Origin: Streptomyces tsukubensis | GTDB lineage: Bacteria; Actinomycetota; Actinomycetes; Streptomycetales; Streptomycetaceae | Direction of reading: 5' to 3' | NCBI RefSeq assembly: GCF_009296025.1 | Contig: NZ_CP045178.1 | Coordinates: 4,154,001-4,218,000, forward strand | Length of the DNA: 64,000 nt | In this document: positions 34,025-43,351 of the stretch, one piece after another | Layout: every line of letters starts with the position of its first letter | Position numbering within the stretch: the first letter of the stretch is position 1 | The notes under the pieces: model-generated | The model's input: the letters and a program-made list of their open reading frames with translations, nothing else | Databases searched by the model: none | What the model was told of the DNA's origin: nothing | Translations under genes and position numbers: made by a program

Positions 34025-34101
34025 TTGCATCTCATGACGGGCCCGGGACCTGTGCGGCTCGCACCGTGCAGGTCCCGGTTGGCCCGCTCGATCAGGAAGG
34101 A

Positions 34102-34656
34102 ATGACGATGTGGTCTCGCCGACGCGACCGGGCAGAGGACGGCGTCCGCGCCGATGCCGAACAGGCAGCATCCGCGCTCACGCTGCACCTCCAGGACGGA
34201 GGCGGTCTTTTGCCAGTCCAGGTGAACGGCCTTGCCCTTGCGGCCGGTGAAGTCGCCTTCGCGGACGTGTCGTGTTCCGCCGCCCGCTTCTACGGGACGG
34301 ACGTCGACTATCCGACCTCGACCGGGTACTTCGAGCACCACCCGACCTTCGGCCGGCGGTGGGTGACCAACCGGCGCCTCGACGCCCGTCGGCGGCAGGA
34401 AGCGGAGGACGCCGCCCTTCCCCAGTGGCGTGACCACACCGCGGCCCGAGTGGTGCTCACCTCGGCCGGGGTGCGGCTCCTGCCACAGGGCGCCCGTGAG
34501 TGGATGCCCTTCGACCACGCCCTCCTGACCGGCGTCACCGCTGAACCGTCCGCCGTCGTGCTCGCGTACAGCACGTGCGCGCCCGTGCTCCTGTCCGGCC
34601 CGGCCGTGCCGTGGCTCGGTGTAGCGATCGAGCACCTTCGTCACGGGCCCGCATAG
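34102..34656 (+). CDS. Hypothetical protein
   Basis: Protein of 184 residues with no recognised domain. It contains a Trp/Asp-rich middle (YFEHHPTFGRRWVTNRRLDARRRQEAEDA) and a hydrophobic C-terminus (TGVTAEPSAVVLAYSTCAPVLL). AGGAAGG precedes the ATG at 34,102. It is the last gene before the best T-tract terminator in the window. Confidence 0.62.
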   Translation: MTMWSRRRDRAEDGVRADAEQAASALTLHLQDGGGLLPVQVNGLALAAGEVAFADVSCSAARFYGTDVDYPTSTGYFEHHPTFGRRWVTNRRLDARRRQEAEDAALPQWRDHTAARVVLTSAGVRLLPQGAREWMPFDHALLTGVTAEPSAVVLAYSTCAPVLLSGPAVPWLGVAIEHLRHGPA

Positions 34657-34680
34657 GGCCGCAAAGCCTCTGCCCAAACG

Positions 34681-34721
34681 AAAGCCGGAACTTAATTCCT
34701 GGAATTAAGTTCCGGCTTTTT
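34681..34721 (+). terminator. Rho-independent terminator of the replication operon
   Basis: 19-bp perfect stem beginning AAAGCCGGAACTTAATTCC, a one-base loop and a run of five T on the 3' side. This is a textbook intrinsic terminator, and because of the A run it could also act on the other strand. Confidence 0.95.
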
Positions 34722-35013
34722 ACGTGATTCGAGTTGTCCGCGAACCCCTGCAAGGATTCAGGCACGGCCAACGCCACAAGGCACTTTCCGGCCGCAGAGA
34801 TCACCCACGATCTCGCCCGAGTCGCGGAAGGGGCTGATGGCCTTGATATGAGTAACGCGCCCGGCAGCTCAACCGTCTCGCAGATGCGAAACACGATCGA
34901 ACCCTTCCGCAGATGAGGCAGGCAGATAGAGCTACACGCTCCGGCCTGTTCTGCGAATTCTCCGGCATTCGCCGGTAAAGCCCGCAGGAAGAATCCCCCT
35001 TCTTCCCGCGAAG
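34722..35013. other. Segment insulated between two strong hairpins, no clear gene
   Basis: About 290 bases lie between the terminator at 34,681 and the hairpin at 35,014. A 60-codon frame (34,734-34,916) would need a non-ATG start and has no ribosome-binding site, so I do not call it. The segment should hold the promoter of the T4SS operon, and could carry a small RNA or a transfer site. Confidence 0.5.
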
Positions 35014-35053
35014 GAGCGGTGCGGCCCTCCGCCCCCGCAGGGCCGCACCGCTC
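35014..35053 (+). terminator. 15-bp perfect hairpin before the T4SS operon
   Basis: GAGCGGTGCGGCCCT, a 10-base loop, AGGGCCGCACCGCTC. It lies 40 bases upstream of the first T4SS gene. It could terminate a short RNA from the preceding segment or attenuate the operon. Confidence 0.75.
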
Positions 35054-35092
35054 GCTCTTCCAAATCCCATGCACCAAGGTTGTGGTCCCCGC

Positions 35093-35701
35093 ATGCCTCG
35101 ATCCACCCGTTTCATACCTATATCAGCAGCTATAGGAGTGGCTGGTTCTCTGGCCTTCCTGTCGACCGGTTGCTCCAGCTCGACCAACGACACCTCCGCA
35201 GCCCCGGCCGTGTCGGCGCAGCCGCACTCCGTCTCGGCGGGCATACCCGACACGGCGACGCCGCACAGCGGCACTACCGCCTCCGCATCAGCCACCGGAC
35301 TGCCAAGCGACGTTGAGCGGACCGCGCGGTCCTTCACCGTGGCGTACGCGGAGCACGACGCCCGCGACGGCGCAGACAGCTCGTACGCGGATGCCGGCGC
35401 TCGGGCCGCCCGGCTCGCCTCGGGGGAACTCGCGGGCGTGCTCGCCCAGAAGCGCCCCGGCCAGGATGCCGCCTGGGCCGCCCTGCGAGCCGAGAAGGCT
35501 CGCCAGACGGCCAAGATCACGGCCGCCGTGGTCCCCGACGGCGCACCCGCGGTGACTGCCTCCTCCGCTCTCGTCCGTGTGAGCTACACCCTCACGACCA
35601 CCCCCAAGTCCGGGCATCCGCGCAGCAGTAGCGAGCAGTTGGCGCTCCGCCTGGAGCACACCTCCAAGGGCTGGCGTGTCACCGCCTTGCCCTGGGCGTG
35701 A
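35093..35701 (+). CDS. T4SS-associated lipoprotein
   Basis: Protein of 202 residues. The signal peptide ends in the lipobox LSTGC, so it should be anchored to the outer face of the membrane. A Ser/Thr/Ala-rich linker follows. The C-terminal domain (about 75-200, RSFTVAYAEHDAR... to LEHTSKGWRVTALPWA) looks like one NTF2/VirB8-type fold, related in layout to the double domain of the protein at 37,080. It begins the conjugation operon. Ribosome-binding site is weak; an alternative ATG at 35,069 would disturb the signal peptide. Confidence 0.72.
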   Translation: MPRSTRFIPISAAIGVAGSLAFLSTGCSSSTNDTSAAPAVSAQPHSVSAGIPDTATPHSGTTASASATGLPSDVERTARSFTVAYAEHDARDGADSSYADAGARAARLASGELAGVLAQKRPGQDAAWAALRAEKARQTAKITAAVVPDGAPAVTASSALVRVSYTLTTTPKSGHPRSSSEQLALRLEHTSKGWRVTALPWA

Positions 35702-35710
35702 CGGGCCGCG

Positions 35711-36688
35711 ATGAACAAGGGCACGCAAGCGGGCCTGGGGCTCGTCACGGCCGGGCTCATCACCGGTGTCGCCATGCTGACCACGTTCGGAGGGGCCGAC
35801 AGCGCCTCCGCGCAGGAGGCTGGTCCGGGTGGCGGCATCACGACGGACGCCCCCGTGCCGGGCTGGGTCCGTGAGCTGATCAACAAGCACGCGGGCAAAT
35901 GCCCGCAGGTCACAGCCTCGCTCCTGGCGGCTCAGCTCTACACGGAGAGCCACTTCAACTCGGGCGCGACCTCGCCCGTCGGCGCACTCGGGATCGCTCA
36001 GTTCATGCCGGGGACCTGGGCCCAGCACGGCAAGGACGGCGACGGCGACGGGATCAAGGACGTCCGCAACCCCGCAGACGCCATCGCCGCGCAGGCGGCC
36101 TACGACTGCACCTTGGCCGCCGAGGTCAAGGAGGTGCCGGGCGACTCGACGGACAACATGCTGGCGGCGTACAACGCGGGCGGCGGCGCGGTGATCAAGT
36201 ACGGCGGCATCCCCCCGTACCCCGAGACCCGCGACTACGTCCGCAACATCCGCTCCCTGGCCTCGAAGTGGGCCGACGCCGTCCGTCCGGACGCTCCGGC
36301 CGGCAAGGGGGCCGCTCGCGCGATCACGGCCGCGAAGACCGCTCTGGGCAGCTGGTACCAGTGGGGCGGCAGCTGTGCCATGCCGTTCAAGGGCATGGGC
36401 GGCTGCGACTGCTCCTCGCTCACCAAGATGGCCTGGTCAGCGGCCGGAGTGAACCTGCCGCGTACCACGTACGACCAGGTCCACGCGGGGACCGCCGTCA
36501 AGGCCGTTTCTCAACTCGCGCCGGGCGACCTGCTGTTCTCCGTCCCCGGCTCCGCCGGACCTGAGCACGTCGGCATGTACATCGGCGCCGGCCAGGTCAT
36601 CGACGCCCCGCACACCGGCGCTCAGGTGCGGATCAAGCCGCTCTCGTACTGGAAGCCGCAGATCATCGCGATGCGGCACGTCGGCTAA
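35711..36688 (+). CDS. Secreted bifunctional lytic transglycosylase and NlpC/P60 peptidase (VirB1-like)
   Basis: Peptidoglycan hydrolase of 325 residues. A signal peptide (about 1-34) precedes an SLT-type transglycosylase domain with Glu79 in LYTESHF and AYNAGGG. A C-terminal NlpC/P60 endopeptidase follows: the cysteine in GCDCSSL and the histidine in EHVGMYIG form the dyad. It opens the wall for the conjugation channel. The double activity resembles TcpG/CwlT/Orf14 of Gram-positive ICEs. It starts nine bases after the lipoprotein stop. Confidence 0.92.
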   Translation: MNKGTQAGLGLVTAGLITGVAMLTTFGGADSASAQEAGPGGGITTDAPVPGWVRELINKHAGKCPQVTASLLAAQLYTESHFNSGATSPVGALGIAQFMPGTWAQHGKDGDGDGIKDVRNPADAIAAQAAYDCTLAAEVKEVPGDSTDNMLAAYNAGGGAVIKYGGIPPYPETRDYVRNIRSLASKWADAVRPDAPAGKGAARAITAAKTALGSWYQWGGSCAMPFKGMGGCDCSSLTKMAWSAAGVNLPRTTYDQVHAGTAVKAVSQLAPGDLLFSVPGSAGPEHVGMYIGAGQVIDAPHTGAQVRIKPLSYWKPQIIAMRHVG

Positions 36689-36737
36689 TCACGCCAAAAC
36701 ATCACAAACCATTACTTACATCACCAAGGGGCTGAAC

Positions 36738-37076
36738 ATGCACAACCTCCTTTCTGCCGCTGCCGATCCCTCCCTGCACACGACCCTCGCCGCCGGTGCC
36801 GATGTCGTCAGCGGGGTGAAGCCCGACTGGGGCCCCTTCGGGAAGCTCGGCGGAACGGCGAAGGTGATCCTCGGCGTCATCGCGGCCGTCGTCCTCGTCG
36901 TCGGCGCCGGCGCCTTCCTCGCCGGTGTCGGCAAAAGCAAGGGATGGTTCGGCGAGGGCCACTCCACGATGGACAGCTCGCGCGGCAAGGGCATGATGGT
37001 CGGCGGCCTGACCTGCGTCTTCCTCGTGGCCAGCTTCGGCACCATCTTCGCCATCACCTACGGCATGGGTGTGTGA
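36738..37076 (+). CDS. Small two-helix membrane protein, VirB2/VirB3-like candidate
   Basis: Protein of 112 residues. Two hydrophobic helices (about 42-62, VILGVIAAVVLVVGAGAFLAG; about 88-108, VGGLTCVFLVASFGTIFAIT) are separated by a basic, glycine-rich loop. Size, topology and position in the operon fit a pilin-like VirB2 or a VirB3 subunit; sequence alone does not decide. AAGGGG precedes the ATG. Confidence 0.65.
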   Translation: MHNLLSAAADPSLHTTLAAGADVVSGVKPDWGPFGKLGGTAKVILGVIAAVVLVVGAGAFLAGVGKSKGWFGEGHSTMDSSRGKGMMVGGLTCVFLVASFGTIFAITYGMGV

Positions 37077-37079
37077 CCT

Positions 37080-38390
37080 ATGGCTGCCCGATCCCGGAGG
37101 AACGTTTCCTCCTCGAAGACCAGCGGCGCACGCCGCCCGTCGGCCAAGCTCTGGGGCATCGCGGCCGGCGGTGCTGCGGTGGTCACCGCGGCCGGAGTGG
37201 TCGTCAGCATGGCGACCGGTGCCCCTCCGGCCACGGCCCCCTCCGCGTCCGCACCCGCCCACTCGGCTCCGCACGCCAGCAGCGAAGGTGTGCGCGAGCT
37301 GCACGGCGTCCCCATCGGCTACCCGCACACCCGCTCCGGCGCGAAAGCGGCAGCGGCCAACTACACCACCATTGCCGGAAGTTCGCGGTTCCTCACGGAC
37401 AAGGACGCCCGGCACGCTGCGGTGGCCGTCATGGCTGCCAAGGGCACGACTGAAGCGGCAGCGAAGAAGGCCGACCACACGGCCGGTGACGCGGTCGGCT
37501 CTCTGCGGGGGGACAACTCCAAGGTCTCCGCCAAGAAGGCCGTCGCCCGTACCGGCGTCCTCTCCGCTCACGTCCTCAGCGCCGACGCCCACGGCGCGAT
37601 GGTGCGGCTGTGGACGACGACGGTTCGCGGCAGCGCGGCCGGGCACGCGACGCCGAAGGCGGGCTTCCAGTCGGTGACGGTCACGCTCACCTGGGAGTCG
37701 AACGACTGGAAGCTGAAGGACAGTTCGGCCTCCTCGGGGCTGGTCGCCCCGATCGACGTACGGCAGGCGTCCAACGTGCCGGGCGACTTCTCGGACTACG
37801 TTCCGGCCGCTGCAGAAGACCCCGTGCTCAGCGGCACCGAGGACCAGAGCGGGTTCCCGGCCCGGTACGGACACGATGAGCGCGGCGCTCGTGCCGCCGC
37901 CGTCAGCGCCACCATGCTCTACGGCGACCCGCGGTTCTTCACCGATGAGGACTGGCGGCACCGGATGCTGACGGCCACCGCCGCGTCGAGCGTGTTGCAC
38001 TCGGTCACCTCGGACAGCGACTCGACAGCTCGCCTGGTCACGGAGAACCGCGGGGTCGGTGCCGACGGCAAGGCGGCCGACGGCAGCGAGCTGATCACGC
38101 GGACCGCGGCGCTCGCCACCCGCTCGATCTCCTACTCCGACCAGGCCGCGAGCATCGAGCTGTGGACGGCGTCGGTGGGCGGCGTCGCCGGGAAGGACGA
38201 GACGCAGCGCCCGCAGGTCGCCTTCCTGCGGATGACCGTGGATCTCGTCTGGGAGGACGGCACCTGGAAGACGACGGCCGTAACGCCGTCCGAACCGCTC
38301 GTGCCGTCGCCGCCGGCCATGCAGGAAGCCGACCCGGCCGACAGCTTCGCGAACATGGGAGGTGTCGGCAATGCGCCTGCGACTGCGTGA
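37080..38390 (+). CDS. Tandem NTF2-fold VirB8/TcpC-like channel protein
   Basis: Protein of 436 residues. A basic N-terminus and one membrane helix (about 26-46) lead to two tandem copies of one domain. Copy 1 (about 85-225) starts GVPIGYPHTRSGAKAAAANY and ends LTWESNDWKL. Copy 2 (about 255-410) starts GFPARYGHDERGARAAAVSA and ends LVWEDGTWKT. Two NTF2-like domains on one chain are the mark of TcpC, the VirB8 counterpart of Gram-positive conjugation systems. The start follows the previous stop by three bases. Confidence 0.82.
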   Translation: MAARSRRNVSSSKTSGARRPSAKLWGIAAGGAAVVTAAGVVVSMATGAPPATAPSASAPAHSAPHASSEGVRELHGVPIGYPHTRSGAKAAAANYTTIAGSSRFLTDKDARHAAVAVMAAKGTTEAAAKKADHTAGDAVGSLRGDNSKVSAKKAVARTGVLSAHVLSADAHGAMVRLWTTTVRGSAAGHATPKAGFQSVTVTLTWESNDWKLKDSSASSGLVAPIDVRQASNVPGDFSDYVPAAAEDPVLSGTEDQSGFPARYGHDERGARAAAVSATMLYGDPRFFTDEDWRHRMLTATAASSVLHSVTSDSDSTARLVTENRGVGADGKAADGSELITRTAALATRSISYSDQAASIELWTASVGGVAGKDETQRPQVAFLRMTVDLVWEDGTWKTTAVTPSEPLVPSPPAMQEADPADSFANMGGVGNAPATA

Positions 38391-40002
38391 GGACGCACCC
38401 GGCCTGCTGACCATCGAGCGGGGAACCCCAGGCCGCTGGCGCCGCCGCCTCCAGACGGTGGCGATGGTCAACGTGATCATCGGGTTCGTGTTCGTGCCCT
38501 CGGCGGTGGCGAATCCGTTCTGCTACATCCCGATGGTGTGCGAGGCGAAGGCGGCCATCGACTTCGTCAAGGACCCGCTGGGGTTCCTGCTCCAGAAGCT
38601 GACCGAGGCCAACATCTGGTTTTTGAGGAAGATGTTGGAGTTGATCCAGAACACCACGAAGATTGATCTCACGAGCTCCGGCTTCCTGAAGCAGTACGCG
38701 ATCATCTTCGCGGCCTCCAGCCTGCTCACCGTAGCCCTGTGGCTGATCGCCGTGGCCAAACGGGCGGTCCGCGGAGTCGCCCTGACCACCGCCGTGTCCG
38801 AGGCGGTTGGCTTCCTGCTCCTCCAGTTCGTGGTCAACGCCATGACGCCGGGCGCAATCGCACTGCTGATGAAGGCCATTGACGAAGTCACGGCCATCTT
38901 CGAGCCGTATGCGACATCGAACTTCAAGCCATTCCTGGAGAACATTCTCAAGGTCATGGCAGCCAACCCCACCGAGGGCGTGGGACAGCTGCTGGTCGTC
39001 AATCTCATCATGATGTGCGGCGCCCTGCTGATGTGGATCGAGCTCCTGATCCGCAGCGCGGCCATCTACGTGGCCGTTGCGCTCGGGCCGATCGTCAACG
39101 CCGGGCTGGTCGACCGCGACCTGTGGGGCAAGTCGAAGAAGTGGTTCGGGGCCATCTTCGCCATCGGCCTGAGTAAGCCGATCTTGTTCGCTCTGCTGGG
39201 CCTCGGCGGCGCGATCCTCAGCGACACCTCGGGGAGCATGTCCGACTCGGTCTCCAAGACTCTGGTCGGCGCGTTGATCCTCCTGCTTGCCGTCTTCGCG
39301 TCCGCCACGCTCTACAAGTGGGTGCCAGCCTTCGGCGACGAGATGGCCAGTCTCCACCACGACCGGAAGAGTGCACAGTCCTCCGGCCCGGCCGCCGCGG
39401 TCGACGGCCCCGCCCAGCACGCCAACAGGGCGATGGGCGCTCGTGTCCAGGACTCCTTGGTCGGCGGCTCCAAGTCCGCTGGCGCCAAGTCCGCTGGCGC
39501 GAAGATGGGCGGCGGAACTGCTGTGGCCGGACCGGTCGCGGTCGGTGCCGCCATTGCTAAGGCCGGCGTCGACGTGGCGAAGAACAAGGCCACCACTTCC
39601 CCAGGCGCGCAGGGCACCGACGCCGCAGGCGGCGGCAAGGCCGAACAGCCCGAGAGCCAGCAGGGCGGCGAGGACACCGCCGGTACGTCCGGTGCACCGG
39701 CCGCCGCTAGTCCCCAGGGAGCGACCTCCGACCCGGTCGTCGGCTCTTCTCCGGACTGGTCCTCGGCCGGTGGGCACGCCTCGGCGGGGCGCCCACCGGG
39801 AGCCAATGGGGCACCGAGCACAGCACAGCCGTCCTCCCCGCCGTCAACCGGCACGGGAACCTCGGGCCCGACACCGCCCGCCTCCCCCTCCTCCGCATCA
39901 GGAACCACCTCGGGCTCCGGGCCCTCCGTCACGCCCCCGCCGCCGTCGCGGCCCTCGGGCGGCCAGGCACCCGGACGACCGAACCCCAGCAAGGATCAGT
40001 GA
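38371..40002 (+). CDS. VirB6/TrbL-like polytopic T4SS protein
   Basis: Inner-membrane channel component of 543 residues. About seven hydrophobic segments lie within residues 25-315, with a large loop carrying conserved NPFCYIPMVCEAKAA near the N-terminus. A ~220-residue Pro/Ser/Gly/Ala-rich tail (about 325-543) is predicted disordered and may reach the substrate or coupling protein. GGGAGG lies eight bases before the ATG; the gene overlaps the end of the previous one by 20 bases. Tail length is variable in this family. Confidence 0.82.
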   Translation: MRLRLREDAPGLLTIERGTPGRWRRRLQTVAMVNVIIGFVFVPSAVANPFCYIPMVCEAKAAIDFVKDPLGFLLQKLTEANIWFLRKMLELIQNTTKIDLTSSGFLKQYAIIFAASSLLTVALWLIAVAKRAVRGVALTTAVSEAVGFLLLQFVVNAMTPGAIALLMKAIDEVTAIFEPYATSNFKPFLENILKVMAANPTEGVGQLLVVNLIMMCGALLMWIELLIRSAAIYVAVALGPIVNAGLVDRDLWGKSKKWFGAIFAIGLSKPILFALLGLGGAILSDTSGSMSDSVSKTLVGALILLLAVFASATLYKWVPAFGDEMASLHHDRKSAQSSGPAAAVDGPAQHANRAMGARVQDSLVGGSKSAGAKSAGAKMGGGTAVAGPVAVGAAIAKAGVDVAKNKATTSPGAQGTDAAGGGKAEQPESQQGGEDTAGTSGAPAAASPQGATSDPVVGSSPDWSSAGGHASAGRPPGANGAPSTAQPSSPPSTGTGTSGPTPPASPSSASGTTSGSGPSVTPPPPSRPSGGQAPGRPNPSKDQ

Positions 40003-40008
40003 CCCTCC

Positions 40009-41535
40009 ATGTCGACTCGTACGTATCAGTTCGGAAAGCACCGCCCCACAGGATTGGTCGGCCGCCGAGACCTCGGCGAACAGGTCGTCCTCGGCGGCGG
40101 CGCCGTCACCGGCATCCTCTTCGGCTACCTCTTCAACGGCGTGACGGCCATCGCCGCAACGTGCCTGGTCCTGCCGATCCTGCTCGCCCTGGTTATCGTG
40201 TACGCCCCGTACCGGCCCAAGGGCACGTCCCAGCGGCGCACCCTTTACCGCTGGTGGCGGATCAACCGCTACCACCGCAAGGCGCTCCGCCGTACCGGCG
40301 GCGTGTGGGTGTCCCCGGCCGTCGAGGCCGGCGTGCGCACCAACGGCACTCCGCCGGACGCCGCTCTGGCGGAGCCGGAAGGCGTCACGGGCATGACGTG
40401 GGTGCCGGTCACGGTCCGCGGGCAGCAGGCCGTCGTGGTCCTCCAGCCGGAGGCCGGGTGCGTCACGGCCACGCTGGAGATCGCCTCGCCCGGCCTCGGC
40501 GGCAAGGAAGTCGGTGAACAGGTCGTCGCACTGGAGCGTTGGGGCGAGCTCCTCGACGCGTTCGGCAACGTCGAAGAGCACCCGGTGAAGCGGATTCAGG
40601 TCCTCGCCCGGCAGATGAAGTCCGACCCCTACGCCCACCAGCGTTACATCGCGCAGCGCGACGAGTCGGCCGCGACGACGGCCGCCCCGCAGTGGCTGAA
40701 GGACTCGTACGACGTACTGGCCAACGCCGTATCTACCAGCGCCGAGGAACACCGCTACTACATCACCATCCACGCCCGGTTCACCCGCGACCTGGCGGCC
40801 GAGGGCGCCGCCCGCGGAACCGGAGACGAAGGGATCGCCGCCGCCATGTCCGCGTACCTGGATGAGCTGTGGTCCCGCGCGGAGGACGCCGACCTCTCCG
40901 TGATCGCGCCCTTGGACGAAGGGCGGATGACTGCGTTCATCCGCAACAGCTACGACCCGGACCACGCCATCTGGGACACCGACCTTCGACAGGCGCACGC
41001 CTTCCCCCGCAACGTCGATGTCCGCGACGGCGCCCACGTTGCCACCCGCGCGGCAGGCTCCACCGACAGCTGGTACCACGCCACGGCCTCGGTCATCGGA
41101 TGGCCCACCACCCCGGTCGGCCCCGATTTCCTGAGCCCCCTGCTGATCGGGATGCCCGATGTCATCCGCACCATCTCGATCACGCAGCAGCTCGAACCCA
41201 ACGACAAGGCTGTGGAGCGGATGCTCGCGGAGGACACGAACAACCAGGCGGAGATGACCCGCGACCGCCAGCGCGGTAAAAACATCGACCCGCGCGACCA
41301 GATCGCCGCCAGCGCTACCGGATCACGCGGCATGAATCTGGCTTCCTCTGGCGCGGCTGGCTCCGCCGTCGTCGGCTACATCACCATCTCCTCGCGCAGC
41401 GCCGAAGAGCTGGAGCGCACCAAGCGCACCACCGCCTCCCGCGCCCGCAACGCTCACCTGCGGATCGAATGGCTCGACCTCGAACACGCGAGGGCCTTCG
41501 CCACGACCCTCCCCCTCGCCGGAGGCATCAAGTGA
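40009..41535 (+). CDS. SCO6880-family protein (VirB3 plus VirB4 N-terminal domain)
   Basis: Protein of 508 residues named for a Streptomyces coelicolor homologue. Two membrane helices (about 25-68, YAPYRPKG following) resemble PrgI/VirB3, and the rest matches the N-terminal, non-ATPase half of VirB4. There is no Walker A motif. The ATPase half is a separate gene that overlaps this one by GTGA. So the energising subunit is split into two polypeptides. Confidence 0.85.
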   Translation: MSTRTYQFGKHRPTGLVGRRDLGEQVVLGGGAVTGILFGYLFNGVTAIAATCLVLPILLALVIVYAPYRPKGTSQRRTLYRWWRINRYHRKALRRTGGVWVSPAVEAGVRTNGTPPDAALAEPEGVTGMTWVPVTVRGQQAVVVLQPEAGCVTATLEIASPGLGGKEVGEQVVALERWGELLDAFGNVEEHPVKRIQVLARQMKSDPYAHQRYIAQRDESAATTAAPQWLKDSYDVLANAVSTSAEEHRYYITIHARFTRDLAAEGAARGTGDEGIAAAMSAYLDELWSRAEDADLSVIAPLDEGRMTAFIRNSYDPDHAIWDTDLRQAHAFPRNVDVRDGAHVATRAAGSTDSWYHATASVIGWPTTPVGPDFLSPLLIGMPDVIRTISITQQLEPNDKAVERMLAEDTNNQAEMTRDRQRGKNIDPRDQIAASATGSRGMNLASSGAAGSAVVGYITISSRSAEELERTKRTTASRARNAHLRIEWLDLEHARAFATTLPLAGGIK

Positions 41536-42968
41536 CAGACCTGCTCGACCTCACCCCGCTGTCGCCGATGCACGAGACGGTGCGCCGTCCCCTCTACACC
41601 GAGACGACCACCAGCCAGGCCCTCTATCTCCCCATCGCACCGCCCACCCTCGGCACGGCGGGCGCGATCATCGGCCGGGAGCTCTACTCCGGCAAGGCGT
41701 TCATCTACTGTCCGTTCAGCGCCTTCGGCGACGGCCTGCCCGGCGGCAACATGATCGTGATGGGCGACACCGGCCGGGGAAAGTCCGCCCTGACCAAGAC
41801 CTACGCCGCGCGACAGATCCGTCTCGGACGTCAGGTCGTGGTCCTCGACACCAAGGAACAGAAAGAGCGCGAAGAGGGCGAATGGGCCGCGCTCGGCCGC
41901 TCACTCACCGGCAAGGCCCCGGTGAAGTTCGCCCCCGGCGGCAGCCGGGGCGCCTCGTGCATCAACCCGATGGACCCCGCCATCGCGGGCAAACGGCAAG
42001 TCGAGCTGGTGCGCACAATCGTTGAACTCGGGCTGGGCAAGGCCCTGGACGAATTCGCCGGCTCCGCCCTGCGGATCGCGATCCGCAGGGCCCACCAGCG
42101 GGCGGGAGACCTCGGCCGCACCCCGGTCCTGGCCGACGTCGCCGCCGCGCTGCGGTCACCGGAGGAGTCCGACGCGACGGCCAAGAAGCGTACGCGGGAC
42201 GACCTTCTCGGTGACGGCCTGGAGGCGTCCTACGTCCTGGACCGGCTCTGCGGCAGCGAGCAGGACGCGACCGGCGACCTGACGGGGATGCTCGACGGCC
42301 CGACCAGCCTCGGGGTGGATCTCGACGCTGACATGATCGTCTTCGACCTGACCAAGGTCCCGTCCGGCGGCGTCGCCATGACCATCCTCGTCGCCGTGAT
42401 CTCGGTCTTCCTCGAAGAGGTGTGGCTGCGCCCGCTGTGCGAATGCGGGACGGAGCCGGGGCAGCACGACCGCGTCGTGGTTGACGCGAACTCCGGAGCA
42501 TGGGAGCTGGGACCGAACCAGCGCTCAGGCTGCCGCCGCTACACGCAGCGCAAGCGCATCCTCGTCTGCGAGGAAGCGTGGCACATCCTCGGAACGCCCC
42601 AACTCGCTTCGCTGCTTGAGAAGTTCCTCAAGTTCGCGAGGGGGTACGGCCTGTCCTGCATCTTCATCGTCCACCACCTGTCGGACATCGACGACAGCCC
42701 GGAGACCCAAGCAGCGCTGAAGATGGCCGACACCATCGTGATCTACAGCCAGAAGAAGGCCGAGGCGGAAGCGACGGTGGCCCGGCTGGGCCTGCCGTCC
42801 TGGACGGCCGAGCACGTCATGCGTCTGCGCCGCGGGATCGCGCTGTGGAAGGTCGGCGAAGTGATCTACCCCGGCGTCCAGCACTTGTTGGTGGAAGCCG
42901 AACAACATCTGTGCTTCTCGTCCGGCTCGATGACCGACTTGACCAGTACCTCCCCGGACTCCGAATGA
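41532..42968 (+). CDS. VirB4-like ATPase, ATPase domain only
   Basis: T4SS ATPase of 478 residues. Walker A is GDTGRGKS (78-85), Walker B is in RILVCEEAWHIL (about 340), and HHLSD is the following sensor region. The usual VirB4 N-terminal domain is missing and is supplied by the preceding SCO6880-type protein. The GTG start overlaps that gene's TGA. It drives assembly or substrate transfer at the inner membrane. Confidence 0.9.
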   Translation: MTDLLDLTPLSPMHETVRRPLYTETTTSQALYLPIAPPTLGTAGAIIGRELYSGKAFIYCPFSAFGDGLPGGNMIVMGDTGRGKSALTKTYAARQIRLGRQVVVLDTKEQKEREEGEWAALGRSLTGKAPVKFAPGGSRGASCINPMDPAIAGKRQVELVRTIVELGLGKALDEFAGSALRIAIRRAHQRAGDLGRTPVLADVAAALRSPEESDATAKKRTRDDLLGDGLEASYVLDRLCGSEQDATGDLTGMLDGPTSLGVDLDADMIVFDLTKVPSGGVAMTILVAVISVFLEEVWLRPLCECGTEPGQHDRVVVDANSGAWELGPNQRSGCRRYTQRKRILVCEEAWHILGTPQLASLLEKFLKFARGYGLSCIFIVHHLSDIDDSPETQAALKMADTIVIYSQKKAEAEATVARLGLPSWTAEHVMRLRRGIALWKVGEVIYPGVQHLLVEAEQHLCFSSGSMTDLTSTSPDSE

Positions 42969-43351
42969 GCGGACACTGCCACCTCTCCGCCGCCGACACC
43001 TTCCACGCAGATTCGGAACGAGCCCTCACCATGACCGTCACCACCGCCAACCCCACACTTCCCGCCGCCGAGCGCGCGGTACGACAGGACCTCGACCAGC
43101 TGCACGCCGAAGCACTCGACCTCGCCCGGCGCACGAAGGAACTGGCCGTCGTACTGGACCGCGGCGACTACTCCGCCGCCGGAGGACGCGTGCGTACGGC
43201 CGTCACCCACATCTGGCGAGCCGCCGAGGACCTGCACAGCGCGTTCCACACCGCGCCCCCACGCTGCGCCGGACCCGACGCGTCGATGTCGCGGCTGTGC
43301 GGCCGGCGTATGCGCTACCTGGCGGCCCGCGTCGCCCGGAGGGCCGAGTAG
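42965..43351 (+). CDS. Hypothetical helical protein in the T4SS operon
   Basis: Protein of 128 residues, mainly helical, with a basic C-terminus (LCGRRMRYLAARVARRAE). No domain is recognised. The ATG overlaps the VirB4-like stop (ATGA); an ATG at 43,031 would give a 106-residue form. Its stop abuts the GTG of the next gene. Confidence 0.58.
   Translation: MSGHCHLSAADTFHADSERALTMTVTTANPTLPAAERAVRQDLDQLHAEALDLARRTKELAVVLDRGDYSAAGGRVRTAVTHIWRAAEDLHSAFHTAPPRCAGPDASMSRLCGRRMRYLAARVARRAE

Noticed and set aside
34734..34916. A 60-codon frame between two hairpins
   Set aside because: No ATG/GTG start at the beginning of the frame, no ribosome-binding site and no recognisable domain.
36702..39777. 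Two long minus-strand frames (592 and 560 codons) opposite the T4SS genes
   Set aside because: No domain, Arg/Gly-rich shadow composition, and they overlap each other and well-supported plus-strand genes.
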